NCBI RefSeq assembly: GCF_005402965.1
Contig: NZ_BJCF01000020.1
Span: forward strand, 1 to 64,000
Reading direction: 5' to 3'
Source: Dolichospermum planctonicum
GTDB taxonomy: Bacteria; Cyanobacteriota; Cyanobacteriia; Cyanobacteriales; Nostocaceae
DNA: 64,000 nt
Position 1 is the stretch's first letter; each line of letters begins with the position of its first letter. The notes below the pieces were generated by a model, which was not told the origin of the DNA, searched no databases, and was given only the letters and a program-made list of their open reading frames with translations. The translations under genes were made by a program, and so were the position numbers. Below, in pieces: positions 28,826-38,118 of this stretch.

Positions 28826-29098
28826 TTATACTCTGCTACCCCTTTGCCATAATCCCCATAAATAAATAGCAATAATTGCCCCAATAACTGCTACTATTAC
28901 CCCAGGAATACTTAAAGATGCAGATGTAATTTGTAAAGTTCCTGTGCGAATGAGAGTGAATAAAGTTCCACCAATAAAAGCACCAACAATACCTAATATC
29001 ATCGTAGATATCATTCCTCCACCTTGATAACCAGGATAGACAGATTTAGCAATTACACCGGCTAATAGTCCCAAAATCATCCAAGTAATAATATTCAT
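28826..29098 (-). CDS. GlsB/YeaQ/YmgE family small membrane protein
   Basis: A 90-residue membrane protein of the transglycosylase-associated (GlsB/YeaQ/YmgE) family, often stress-induced; no enzymatic activity is established for it. The chosen ATG (29096-29098) follows AGGAAGC and gives MNIITWMILGLLAGVIAKSV. Three hydrophobic segments (about 3-20, 30-50, 62-82) and glycine motifs GLLAGVIAK, GGMISTMILGIVGAFIGG and the C-terminal AIIAIYLWG are typical. It is monocistronic. Confidence 0.85.
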   Translation of the reverse strand: MNIITWMILGLLAGVIAKSVYPGYQGGGMISTMILGIVGAFIGGTLFTLIRTGTLQITSASLSIPGVIVAVIGAIIAIYLWGLWQRGSRV

Positions 29099-29270
29099 TG
29101 ATTGCTTCCTAAAAAAATTCAACTCATGTCAAATTTATCAAAGCTTAATATTATTTATTTCTATCTAATGACATAATCTGTATCAGTCAAAAGGTATGTA
29201 ATTAGGACTTATTGATAAATCATAATTACATACCAATTTTGATTAAATTTACTGCAAAAATTCAGCAAAA

Positions 29271-30653
29271 TTAAATAGCGCGAGAGAATTTAGTTTCTCT
29301 ATTTCTTGTATGAGTATCGAAGAGAACCGCAATATTTCTCACCAGCAATCTCCCAATATCAGTAATATGGATCTCATCAGTAAATACATTGACTAATCCA
29401 TCATTTTCTAGGGGTTGTAATTCTTGGAGTTCGTAGCAGAAATATTTATTAAAATCAAGATGATATTTCTGTTCAATCTCTAGTTTATTGAGATGAAAAT
29501 GAGACATTATTGACATAATTACATCCCGTCTAATAATGTCATCCTGGGTTAATTGAATACCTTTACTAATAGGAATTACACCCGCTGCGACTGCTTTGTA
29601 ATAGTCCTTTAATTCCTTATGATTTTGAGCATAAGCATCTTCCAACATACTAATAGATGTAGCCCCAAAACCAAATAATTCAGTTTCCGCGTGGGTAGTA
29701 TAACCTTGGAAATTACGTTTTAGTGTACCATGATTTTGAGCGATCGCTAATTCATTATTATTTTTGGCAAAATGATCCATCCCAATAAACAGATACTCAT
29801 GATTAGTTAATTCCTCAATTGTCATTTTCAGGATATCTAACTTTTCTTCTGCTCCCGGTAATGCTGCTTGGGGAATCATTTTTTGTACAGGTTTAATCCA
29901 AGGTACATAAGCAAAATTAAAGACGACAATTCTATCAGCATCTAAAGCCATTGTCTTGTGTAATGTTTCCCGAAAAGTTGCCAAAGTTTGATAAGGTAAA
30001 CCATAAATTAAGTCTACATTGACACTATCAAAATTAGCCTCCTTAATCCAACTCATGACATTAAAAAGTAGTGATTCTGGTTGAATTCGATTCACTGCTT
30101 TTTGCACTTCTGGGTGAAAATCTTGAATCCCGAAACTAATGCGATTAAAGCCAATATCTCTCAAAAATAAGATATATTCTCTGTTCACATAACGGGGATT
30201 AATTTCGATAGAAACTTCTGCATTTTCCGCAATTTGGAAATTACGAGTAATATTTTTCCAGAGAAATTCCACTTGTTCAAGTTCTAAATAATTCGGTGTA
30301 CCTCCACCCCAATGAATTTGTAAAACTTGTCTATTTTTATCAATTAAAGCTGAGGTATTTTTGATTTCCTGTTCTAAATGTTCCAGATACGGTATAGCCA
30401 TATTCTTGTTATTAGTAATTACAGTATTACAACCGCAGAAATAACAAGCACTTTGACAAAAAGGAATATGAAAATACAAAGATAGGGGAGTTTTTCTTTG
30501 ATTAGAAGCGGTAATTGCAGTTTGGAAATTTTCCGCTGTGAAAGTATCAGTTAATTCTGTTGCTGGGGGATAACTTGTGTATCTAGGAGCGCGAGTATCA
30601 TACTTTTGAATTAGATCAAAATCAAACTTAACACCAGGTAATAGAAAAACCAT
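29271..30653 (-). CDS. hemN: Oxygen-independent coproporphyrinogen III oxidase HemN
   Basis: Radical SAM enzyme that decarboxylates coproporphyrinogen III to protoporphyrinogen IX without O2. The start at 30653 (MVFLLPGVKFDFDLIQKY) has GGAG upstream; a further 19 residues from 30710 look unnecessary. About 460 residues. The radical SAM cluster motif is FCQSACYFCGCN near residue 62, preceded by the substrate-side YTSYPPATE; the SAM motifs GGGTPNYLE and NPRYV follow. Its neighbours, heme oxygenase and an AcsF-type cyclase, match the low-oxygen chlAII-ho2-hemN group I recall from Synechocystis, so micro-oxic induction is likely. Confidence 0.94.
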   Translation of the reverse strand: MVFLLPGVKFDFDLIQKYDTRAPRYTSYPPATELTDTFTAENFQTAITASNQRKTPLSLYFHIPFCQSACYFCGCNTVITNNKNMAIPYLEHLEQEIKNTSALIDKNRQVLQIHWGGGTPNYLELEQVEFLWKNITRNFQIAENAEVSIEINPRYVNREYILFLRDIGFNRISFGIQDFHPEVQKAVNRIQPESLLFNVMSWIKEANFDSVNVDLIYGLPYQTLATFRETLHKTMALDADRIVVFNFAYVPWIKPVQKMIPQAALPGAEEKLDILKMTIEELTNHEYLFIGMDHFAKNNNELAIAQNHGTLKRNFQGYTTHAETELFGFGATSISMLEDAYAQNHKELKDYYKAVAAGVIPISKGIQLTQDDIIRRDVIMSIMSHFHLNKLEIEQKYHLDFNKYFCYELQELQPLENDGLVNVFTDEIHITDIGRLLVRNIAVLFDTHTRNRETKFSRAI

Positions 30654-30936
30654 TATAGTCTCCAGTGAATTTGTGTGATGATTGGAAATAATCACAATTG
30701 ATTTTCCCAATTTCGATTTAATGTTGTAATTTAGGATTTAGCTATTAACAAATAGAATATATTTATCCTATTTGTTTGTGGTGAACATTATTTTTTTAAT
30801 GAACCACTCCAGACACAGAGAAAATAGAGGAAGAGAATACATAAGATGTTTGCATCTTGTTGAGCATCTTTATATAATTCATCATGTTCAAAATTAATTG
30901 AGTGATGAATTATATCTTTGTCAATTATGCAGAGAC

Positions 30937-31611
30937 TCAAATTAAACTATTGTAAGTGTCTTTACCAATAGTCTCTATTAAAATCTTTTCTAACTCTTGA
31001 AATATCTGCATATTTAATTTGAAAGCATAGTTAGCTTCTGCGACAATTTTGTCAGCACTTGTATCATCAATGGGGAGTTTATCTAATGCTTGACGATACT
31101 TTTCTTTAAAAGCCTGTTTGTCGGGAATTTGCTCAAAATTGTAAAAGGAAGTTCCTGTATATCCAGACAGTTTTAAGGCTGACTGAGCAATTTTTTGGAG
31201 CATTTGGCCACCGGAAAGATCACCCAAATAACGAGTATAGGAATGAGCTAATAATAGTGCGGGTTCATGGGTAGAAATTTGTTGAATACGCGCAATATAA
31301 GTTTGAGTAGCAGATGAAGGTTTAATGGTTTCTTGCCATTGATTCCCATGATAAAATAACATATCTTGTTTGAGGGAAGATTGGCGATTTAGTTCGGGAA
31401 AATAAATTAAACTAATTACAGGATGTTGTTTATGTTTCTCAATTGCTGCTTCTAGTTCACTATAAACAAAATAGAAATTACTCAACAATTGAATAAAACA
31501 ATTTTTGTCTACAACTCCTTTGATAAAGCATTTCATGAAACCGACATTTTCAGAATTTGTATGCGCTTGTTGCGTTCCCACACGCAGTTTCATTGCTAAA
31601 TTATTACTCAT
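30937..31611 (-). CDS. Heme oxygenase (HO2-like)
   Basis: Opens heme to biliverdin IXalpha, giving the phycobilin precursor. The start at 31611 (MSNNLAMKLRVGTQQAHTNSE) follows GGGAAGAAAC; 224 residues. The proximal heme His is in QQAHTNSENVGF near residue 17, and the distal-helix motif RYLGDLSGGQMLQ is near 130. Cyanobacteria often have HO1 (constitutive) and HO2 (low oxygen); clustering with hemN and a second AcsF-type cyclase suggests the HO2 role, but the sequence alone does not prove it. It is 280 bases upstream of hemN on the same strand. Confidence 0.92.
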   Translation of the reverse strand: MSNNLAMKLRVGTQQAHTNSENVGFMKCFIKGVVDKNCFIQLLSNFYFVYSELEAAIEKHKQHPVISLIYFPELNRQSSLKQDMLFYHGNQWQETIKPSSATQTYIARIQQISTHEPALLLAHSYTRYLGDLSGGQMLQKIAQSALKLSGYTGTSFYNFEQIPDKQAFKEKYRQALDKLPIDDTSADKIVAEANYAFKLNMQIFQELEKILIETIGKDTYNSLI

Positions 31612-32018
31612 TGTTTCTTCCCTCTTGTTGATGTCTGTAGTGTTCTTTTCCAAATTTTAGCGACTCGTTTATCAGTTCACAGCCGATATAATTACAGAAA
31701 ATTGCTATTCTATATGAATAGAGTTATCAGCATAATTTCTCCAGCACAAATCTCCAGCATAAATGTCCAGCATAAATTACTATCAATAGTAATTTCGGCT
31801 ATTTTTACCGCTCCTGAAATTATTTAACTATTATTCTTTGTATAACTATAAAAGTATTCATATTTATTTATAGTTTCCTAAATACATTTGTTTAGTAAAT
31901 AGGTATTTAAACCATAAATAAATCCTAGATAATTCAGTATTTTTGTAAGAATTAGTTTCAATAATTTAACTGATGACTAATAACAAATATTCATGCTTAT
32001 ATAATTTTAAGGCAGACA
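31612..32018. promoter_or_regulatory. Divergent promoter region of heme oxygenase and AcsF-type gene
   Basis: A 400-base AT-rich divergent region. At 31705-31721 there is an inverted repeat CTATTC-N5-GAATAG. At 31738-31776 there are three tandem 13-bp units of the type TCTCCAGCAYAAA (CCAGCACAAA, CCAGCATAAA, CCAGCATAAA), with a weaker fourth at 31724-31736 (CAGCATAAT). Such iterons near an inverted repeat could bind a regulator, for example a ChlR-like MarR protein known to activate this gene set in Synechocystis. The regulator assignment is inference. Confidence 0.5.
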
Positions 32019-33113
32019 ATGGCAAAAGGAATACTTATGGTTAGGTCGTTGGATAAACCCCCAGTTGAGTTACCGAAATCGGGGGTAAAAACACCCGTTC
32101 AAGAAACACTATTAACACCCCGCTTTTATACCACTGATTTTGACACAGTGGCCAAAATGGATATTTCGGGGTATGAAACGGAATTAAGGGCTGTAATTGA
32201 GGAACTCAAAGCAGATTATAATCGTCATCACTTTATACGAGATGATGAATTTAAGCAAGGTTGGGATCACATTGTTGGTGAAAAACGACTGGCTTTTATT
32301 GACTTTTTAGAACGTTCTTGTACTTCCGAATTTTCCGGGTTTTTACTGTTTAAAGAATTATCCCGTCGTCTCAAGGAGAATAACCCCTTATTATCAGAAG
32401 CATTTGCTTATTTAGCACGAGACGAAGCCCGTCATGCGGGGTTTTTAAATAAGTCAATGGCTGATTTTAACCTTTCCCTTGACTTAAGTTATCTGACTAA
32501 AAATCGCACCTATACATTTTTCCCTATAGAGTGGGTTATTTACACGGTTTATCTATCGGAAAAAATAGGTTATTGGCGTTATATTTTAGTATATCGTCAC
32601 ATGGAAAAAAATCCCGAATACCAATTTTATCCTCTATTTCGGAAGTTTGAAAGTTGGTGTCAAGATGAGAATAGACACGGTGATTTTTTCAAAGCTTTGT
32701 TACGTTCTCAACCTCAATTATGGAATAATTGGAAATCTCGGTTATGGGTACGGTTTTTCTTAATAACCGTTTTTGCAACTCACACCATGACAGTATTTGA
32801 AAGAGGTAATTTCTATGAAATATTAGGTATTCATCCTCGTAAATACAATAATCAGGTAATTGAAGAAACTAACAAAACCGCAGCTAAAGCATTTCCGATT
32901 ATTTTAAATACCAATCATCCCTATTTCTTCTGGTATTTAGAACAATGTGCATTGTATAATCAGAAAATAATTGATCTCAACAAAATCAACGATTGGGGAA
33001 TTATCAAATATTTCCAAAAAATTCCCTTAGTCTTGATGATTTTTTGGTATATGTTCAAGATTTTTCTGATTAAACCCATAGACGCAGAAGCAACTCGTCA
33101 ACAAGTTTGTTAG
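32019..33113 (+). CDS. Aerobic-type Mg-protoporphyrin IX monomethyl ester cyclase (AcsF/ChlA, low-oxygen paralogue likely)
   Basis: Di-iron oxidative cyclase forming the isocyclic E ring of chlorophyll. The di-iron ligands are visible as E in TSEFSGFLLFKE, DEARHAGF near residue 138 and WCQDENRHGDFF near residue 213. Length 364 residues; either the ATG at 32019 or the one at 32037 (MVRSLDKPP) could start it. Because it is divergent from heme oxygenase and hemN rather than near chlL/chlN or bchM, I take it as the ChlAII-type isoform used at low O2. A second, main copy would be expected elsewhere in the genome. Confidence 0.9.
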   Translation: MAKGILMVRSLDKPPVELPKSGVKTPVQETLLTPRFYTTDFDTVAKMDISGYETELRAVIEELKADYNRHHFIRDDEFKQGWDHIVGEKRLAFIDFLERSCTSEFSGFLLFKELSRRLKENNPLLSEAFAYLARDEARHAGFLNKSMADFNLSLDLSYLTKNRTYTFFPIEWVIYTVYLSEKIGYWRYILVYRHMEKNPEYQFYPLFRKFESWCQDENRHGDFFKALLRSQPQLWNNWKSRLWVRFFLITVFATHTMTVFERGNFYEILGIHPRKYNNQVIEETNKTAAKAFPIILNTNHPYFFWYLEQCALYNQKIIDLNKINDWGIIKYFQKIPLVLMIFWYMFKIFLIKPIDAEATRQQVC

Positions 33114-33182
33114 TTAGGGAAAGGGGAAAGTTGAATGACCAACAAGATTCTCAAATTCTCTAAGAATTTGGGGATCTAATCC

Positions 33183-34193
33183 TTATTTTTTACTCTTTAA
33201 TTGAAATGGTGTATATTTCCCACCCAAAGCTTCAACAATAGTGCGGGTATTTGCAACCATCATTTTTATATAAGTATCACTATTACTACCTTTTACCCCA
33301 ATGGAATCAGAATAAAGTGAAGTTGGTGCTAATTTTACCCCTGCTTCTTCTGCAACTGTTTTAATTAAAGCTGGGTTAATTGTTGTTTCTGCAAATATCG
33401 CTGGGACACCTATTTTTTTCACTGATTCTACTAATTTTCTCACCGTTTGGGCGCTTGGTTGTTCCTCCGTACTAATCCCGATTAAAGTTCCAGCAATTGT
33501 TATTTTATAAGCATTTCCATAATATTGAAAAGCATCATGAGTAGTAATTAATTTACGGTTTTCTGGGGGAATAGTTTGGATTTGTTCTAAAATCCAAAGA
33601 TGTAATTGTTGTAATTCATCAATTAACTTATCTGCATTTTCAGTTAACTTATTTTTATCTGCTGGTGACAAAGCGATTAAACTATTTTTAATTGCTTTCA
33701 CCATCAATATAACATTTTCTGCACTACCCCAAACATGAGGATCTGGAACAATTTTCCCTTTACCTTTATCTAATTTTAAGGATTTGACAACTTCCCCCAC
33801 AGCTAACTTTTGCGCTTTGTCTCCAGTCGCATTCATTAACTTAATAATTCCCGGTTCTAAATTGTAACCGTTGTACAAAATCAAATTAGCTTTTTCCAAA
33901 ACTCGACTATCTGCGGGTACTGGTTCATACATATGAGGATCTGCACCAGGTTTCAAAATTCCCGTAATTTGTAATTTTTCTCCGCCAATTTCTTCAGCTA
34001 AATCTGCAATAATGGTACTCGTCGCTACAACCTGCGGCGGATTATTTCCTCCGTGTAAGGAGTTGGGAGTACAACCCATTACAGCCAAAGATACCAACAT
34101 TCCCAGACAAAGGGGATTAAACCTAACTCCCAACCCCTTTTTTGTCCTAGAAAGGGAGTAAAAGTCATACATTGTATTAAGCATTAGTTTCAT
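33183..34193 (-). CDS. mntC: Metal ABC transporter substrate-binding lipoprotein (MntC/ZnuA-type)
   Basis: Periplasmic metal-binding lipoprotein of the cluster A-I family delivering Mn2+ or Zn2+ to its ABC transporter. The lipobox AVMGC is near residue 41. Metal ligands are likely in GADPHMYEP (about residue 85), DPHVWGS (about 152), THDAFQYYGNAY (about 218) and a late Asp/Glu. It lacks the long His-rich loop typical of ZnuA, which favours Mn. Between Met-8 and the lipobox, the coding DNA resembles a dispersed G/A-rich repeat, so the signal peptide is oddly long. It is divergent from the transporter ATPase and permease genes. Confidence 0.85.
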   Translation of the reverse strand: MKLMLNTMYDFYSLSRTKKGLGVRFNPLCLGMLVSLAVMGCTPNSLHGGNNPPQVVATSTIIADLAEEIGGEKLQITGILKPGADPHMYEPVPADSRVLEKANLILYNGYNLEPGIIKLMNATGDKAQKLAVGEVVKSLKLDKGKGKIVPDPHVWGSAENVILMVKAIKNSLIALSPADKNKLTENADKLIDELQQLHLWILEQIQTIPPENRKLITTHDAFQYYGNAYKITIAGTLIGISTEEQPSAQTVRKLVESVKKIGVPAIFAETTINPALIKTVAEEAGVKLAPTSLYSDSIGVKGSNSDTYIKMMVANTRTIVEALGGKYTPFQLKSKK

Positions 34194-34293
34194 TTATCTC
34201 AGTGATTACTTCTAATTATAGATAATTATAGATATTCTCATATTTTTCTCATTTTTATAGTAAACTCAAAAAATAACTATTTTAATCAAAGTT
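34194..34293. promoter_or_regulatory. Divergent mntC/mntA promoter region
   Basis: The 100 bases between the divergent transporter genes contain a tandem repeat TAATTATAGA-TAATTATAGA at about 34213-34232, followed by TATTCTCATATTTTTCTCAT. The repeat may be an operator for a metal-responsive regulator (Fur-type or the ManR response regulator that controls Mn transport in cyanobacteria). No consensus was matched. Confidence 0.4.
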
Positions 34294-35085
34294 ATGCAAA
34301 ACATTTCTGATTACCGAAAATCTAGTCTATCTACCAAAAATTCAGCAAATATACTTACACAGATCAATATCACCCATCTAAATGTAAATTATCGGACACA
34401 GGAAGCATTAAGAGATATTAACTGCACAATTAAACCAGGAAAGATAACAGGTATTTTTGGACCCAATGGTGCAGGTAAAAGTACATTAATGAAAGCTATT
34501 TTAGGGTTAGTTCCCATCACTAACGGTCAAGTTATATACCAAAATCAGCCCTTAACCCAGCAACTAGAGAAAATTGCTTATGTACCCCAACGTAGTCAAA
34601 TTGACTGGAATTACCCCGCCACCGTATGGGATGTAGTCATGATGGGGCGTATTAAAAAAACAGGCTGGTTACGTAGTTTCTCTACAGTCAGCCGCCAAAT
34701 AGCCACACAAGCATTAACAAAAGTGGGAATAGAAGCATTAAAAAATCGTCCCATTGGTGAACTTTCAGGAGGACAACAACAACGGGTATTTTTAGCCAGG
34801 GCTTTAACTCAAGAAGCCGAAATCTTCTGTTTTGATGAACCATTTGTAGGTATTGATCAAAAAACCCAAACTATCATATTTGAAGTCTTTCAAGAACTAG
34901 CAAAAGCCAATAAAATCGTCTTAGTAGTTAATCATGACTTAGGTGAATCTATTACCCATTTTGATGATTTAATCTTACTAAACTGTGAATTAATCGCCAC
35001 CGGTTCACGCCAACAGGTGTTAACAGAAAATAACTTAAATCGGGCTTATAGTGGAAAAGTCATGTACTTTGCTGAAGCAGCATAA
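34294..35085 (+). CDS. mntA: Metal ABC transporter ATP-binding protein (MntA-type)
   Basis: ATPase of the Mn/Zn ABC importer, 263 residues. Walker A GPNGAGKST near residue 56, Q-loop VPQRSQ near 94, signature LSGGQQQR near 157, Walker B IFCFDEP near 177 and the switch His in NHDLGES near 212 are all intact. The N-terminal 30 residues are an extension. It starts with ATG at 34294 and is followed after about 70 bases by the permease gene on the same strand. Specificity (Mn over Zn) is inferred from the binding protein and the cyanobacterial context. Confidence 0.9.
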   Translation: MQNISDYRKSSLSTKNSANILTQINITHLNVNYRTQEALRDINCTIKPGKITGIFGPNGAGKSTLMKAILGLVPITNGQVIYQNQPLTQQLEKIAYVPQRSQIDWNYPATVWDVVMMGRIKKTGWLRSFSTVSRQIATQALTKVGIEALKNRPIGELSGGQQQRVFLARALTQEAEIFCFDEPFVGIDQKTQTIIFEVFQELAKANKIVLVVNHDLGESITHFDDLILLNCELIATGSRQQVLTENNLNRAYSGKVMYFAEAA

Positions 35086-35154
35086 TAATTAATAAATATC
35101 TTCTCTTCCCCTCTTCCTTTGCGTTCTTTGCGCCTTCGTGGTTCATTTTCATCT

Positions 35155-36000
35155 ATGTTGCAAACACTAATTGAACCGTTGCAATATGGCTTTATGCAAC
35201 GTTCCTTAATCATCGCCATACTAGTAGGATTATTGTGTGCTATAGTCGGTAGTTATTTAATGGTACAACGCCTAGCATTACTGGGAGATGCTATTAGTCA
35301 TTCAGTATTACCAGGACTGGCTATAGCCTTCATGATTGGTGCTAATATCTTTGTTGGGGCGTTTATTGCGGGGGTTTTAAGTACCATGGCCATAGCCTTA
35401 ATTAAAACCCGATCTCCCATTAAGGAAGATGCTGCTATGGGCATAGTTTTTTCTGCTTTTTTTGCTCTGGGAGTTACTTTAATTACAGTCATTCAAAAGG
35501 ATAATAAAATTGATTTGAATCACTTTCTTTTTGGTAATATTTTAGGGGTAACTGTTGATGAAGTCAGGGATACAGCTATTATTGCAGCTATTGTTTTAAT
35601 GGTAGTTTTCTTATTATATAAGGAACTGTTATTTTACACATTTGATCCTTTAGGAGCGCAAGCTGCTGGTTTACCAGTTAATCGTTTAAATTTTGGTTTA
35701 ATGTTGTTAATTGCTTTGACAATTGTTGCCAGTATGAAAGCTGTGGGAGTAATATTAGTATTATCGCTTTTAATTACTCCTGGTGCAACTGCTTATTTAT
35801 TAGTCAAACGTTTACATCAAGTCATGATTTTAGGGGCGGTAATTGGGGTAATTTCTAGTATTAGCGGAATGTATCTTAGCTACTTTTATAATTTACCTTC
35901 TGGTCCAGCTATTGTATTAGTGGTTTCTGGTTTATTTACCTTGGCTTTATTGTTTAGTCCTCGACATGGGATTTTGATTCCTAGTGTGAATAGGAAATAA
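35155..36000 (+). CDS. mntB: Metal ABC transporter permease (MntB-type)
   Basis: Membrane permease of the ABC-3 family with about eight to nine helices; 281 residues from the ATG at 35155 (MLQTLIEPLQYGFMQRSL). Upstream in-frame codons from 35119 lie in a dispersed repeat (TTTGCGTTCTTTGCGCCTTC) and are not favoured. Conserved features are GDAISHSVLPGLAIAF near residue 45, DPLGAQAAGLPV near 170 and MKAVGVILVLSLLITPGATA near 200, typical of Mn/Zn permeases. It forms one unit with the ATPase gene. Confidence 0.9.
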   Translation: MLQTLIEPLQYGFMQRSLIIAILVGLLCAIVGSYLMVQRLALLGDAISHSVLPGLAIAFMIGANIFVGAFIAGVLSTMAIALIKTRSPIKEDAAMGIVFSAFFALGVTLITVIQKDNKIDLNHFLFGNILGVTVDEVRDTAIIAAIVLMVVFLLYKELLFYTFDPLGAQAAGLPVNRLNFGLMLLIALTIVASMKAVGVILVLSLLITPGATAYLLVKRLHQVMILGAVIGVISSISGMYLSYFYNLPSGPAIVLVVSGLFTLALLFSPRHGILIPSVNRK

Positions 36001-36200
36001 AATTATCAAATTATCAAATCGGTATTTTTATTACATTTAATGCTGGTTTATATTTACATAATTCCACGTAAATAGACTTTGTTTGTGTAGTAGCGATCGC
36101 TAATTGCCGTTATTTTACTAAACTGGAAAAGTGTTCACAATTACCGTTATTATATTCTTGAGGTGTTAGATCAAGAGTGCAGCCACCCAGGGGAAAGAAA

Positions 36201-37718
36201 ATGAATGAGATCCAAGGACAACTCCCGATTTTAACTGGAAACAGAGGAAGATACCAACTTCTTGGACGTTTAGGAGGAGGGAGTTTTGGGGACACTTTTT
36301 TAGCTATTGATTTAAATACGCTTACTCAGCGCTACTGTGTGATCAAGCGATTACGAATTGATAGTCATCATTCTCCTGAAATAGTTGCAGGGATTAAAAA
36401 AGCCTTTGAAAAGGAGGCTAAGGTTCTGGAAGATTTAGGAGATAGAAGCGGTAACATTCCCTGCTTATATGATTATTTTTCCTCAACTGTAACTGACCCC
36501 GAACTCAGTACCCCACAGGAGTTTAATTATTTGGTTCAACAATATATCGAAGGAGAGGATCTAAAAAAGGAACTGGAACAACAAGGACGTTTCTCAGAAG
36601 CCAAGGTTTTGGCCTTATTAAATAATATTTTACCTGTTTTAAAATTTATCCATAAAAATAACGTTATTCACCGGGATATTAAACCTAGTAATATTATGCA
36701 CTCCAAAGAAGAAGATAACAAATTCTATTTAATTGACTTTGGAGCAGTTAAACAAGTGATAAAAGGTGATATTGACACCACAGAAACATCTATGGTCTTT
36801 GGAACTCCTGCTTATGCTCCCCTAGAACAAATCAGAGGGGAAAAGGTTGATTATTCCAGTGATTTATATGCTTTAGCTGCTTCTTGTGTGCAATTATTAA
36901 CAGGTGAATTTCCAGACGATTCCCGCGATGTTAATAATCTTTGGAATTGGCAAAAATATCCCCATATTAGTGAACATTTAGGTAAGATACTAAAGCGTAT
37001 GCTCCAAGAAGATCTTGATCATAGATTCCAGTCAGCACAGGAAGTAATGGAAGCTCTAAATAAAGGAGATGATCCTAGTGATAAAAATAATGGTGATGAT
37101 CAAACGACAGAAATTATCTCTCCTCCCAAACCTCAATTTATTAAAGTTTTATTGATAACAGCAATTATTTTGACGACTACTGGGGTTTTGATAGCTATTT
37201 ATCGCTATCAAAATCAAGACTCACAAGTAAATATTAAAACTATTCCTGGTCAACTATTTGAGGATAAACAATTTGGAATTGAGATCAAATATCCTCAAGA
37301 TTGGAAGGCTGAAAAACAACAATATAGTCCGTTAACCGGGGGAACTATTGCCAAAATATTCCCTAATACTTCTAGTCTGAATCTCGAAGTAGGGCTATTT
37401 ATCCGTATTGAAGATATACAAAAATCTCAGACTTTATCAGAGTATAATCAGGCTGCTATCGAACAAATTAAAAAATCCGTTAAAAACGTCCAAATTCTTG
37501 AACAGCAATCGAAAAAAATAGATAATCGAGAGGGATATCAAATAGTTTATACAGGTGAAGATCAAATTAATAACTTTAGGTTTAAAGCTATGGAAGTTTG
37601 GACTATCAGTAATTCAAAAGTTTATATTCTGACCTATCGAGCCGAAGAACAAGTCTATGACGTATTTCTTCAATATGTAGAACAAACCATGATTAAGTCT
37701 TTTCGTTTGAAGTCTTAA
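36201..37718 (+). CDS. Membrane Ser/Thr protein kinase with C-terminal PsbP-like sensor domain
   Basis: Hanks-type kinase, about 505 residues from the ATG at 36201 (GGGGAAAG upstream). Glycine loop GGGSFG near 25-30, invariant Lys in CVIKR near 49, catalytic loop HRDIKPSN near 157, DFGAVK near 179 and APE-like APLEQ near 205. A single membrane helix lies at about 313-334 (VLLITAIILTTTGVLIAIY). The outer C-terminal part (about 350-505), beginning FGIEIKYPQDWKAE, resembles the PsbP/Mog1-like fold often joined to cyanobacterial kinases. It probably senses an extracytoplasmic cue. Right after its stop codon lies a fragment of another gene. Confidence 0.88.
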   Translation: MNEIQGQLPILTGNRGRYQLLGRLGGGSFGDTFLAIDLNTLTQRYCVIKRLRIDSHHSPEIVAGIKKAFEKEAKVLEDLGDRSGNIPCLYDYFSSTVTDPELSTPQEFNYLVQQYIEGEDLKKELEQQGRFSEAKVLALLNNILPVLKFIHKNNVIHRDIKPSNIMHSKEEDNKFYLIDFGAVKQVIKGDIDTTETSMVFGTPAYAPLEQIRGEKVDYSSDLYALAASCVQLLTGEFPDDSRDVNNLWNWQKYPHISEHLGKILKRMLQEDLDHRFQSAQEVMEALNKGDDPSDKNNGDDQTTEIISPPKPQFIKVLLITAIILTTTGVLIAIYRYQNQDSQVNIKTIPGQLFEDKQFGIEIKYPQDWKAEKQQYSPLTGGTIAKIFPNTSSLNLEVGLFIRIEDIQKSQTLSEYNQAAIEQIKKSVKNVQILEQQSKKIDNREGYQIVYTGEDQINNFRFKAMEVWTISNSKVYILTYRAEEQVYDVFLQYVEQTMIKSFRLKS

Positions 37719-37719
37719 G

Positions 37720-38114
37720 TACTCCTTTACTTCTACAATCATCTCGTGGGGAGTTATTAGCGAGATTTTCGGCACAATAGTAATTTATCAGTTATGGGTA
37801 ATTCATAAATTACCCACTACATCCACAACTTTGATCAGATTTGAAGATATTAGTATTAGTATAATATTTCTTGAATGAAAACCCATTGACAATAATTAAG
37901 GTTTTTTCTCAAAAAAAGCGCAAGCAGATTATATCTAAAAAGATTGTACAAAAAATAGTTGAGAATTGCAAGCCCTGAAATTAACTTTTTTCGTCAGCTT
38001 ATTGAGAAAATTCTCAAGATTATTGAGAATATGGGCTAATATAGGGTACTAGTCCTTTTTTGCTGAAGAATGATTTAAATAACTTATTGGATATATTCAT
38101 ATGTATAATAATCC
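37720..38114 (+). repeat. Left copy of a ~390-bp duplication flanking the Rpn-type gene
   Basis: From 37720 onward the sequence matches the 3' end of the gene at 38499-39458 and its downstream DNA (39396 to about 39893). Shared landmarks are CTCCTTTACTTCTACAATC, TTGATCAGATTTGAAGATAT, TTGAGAATTGCAAGCCCTG and GCTGAAGAATGATTTAAATA. The right copy carries an extra insert of about 110 bases with a dispersed hairpin repeat. The two copies have only scattered point differences. Confidence 0.85.
37721..37780 (+). pseudogene. 3' remnant of a second Rpn/DUF4351 gene
   Basis: Nineteen codons plus TAG translate as TPLLLQSSRGELLARFSAQ, the same as the last residues of the gene ending at 39458 (only silent or stop-codon differences are seen). 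It starts two bases after the kinase stop codon, without an initiation codon, so a second copy of the gene was deleted or the segment was duplicated to this place. Confidence 0.85.
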
Positions 38115-38118
38115 TTGA

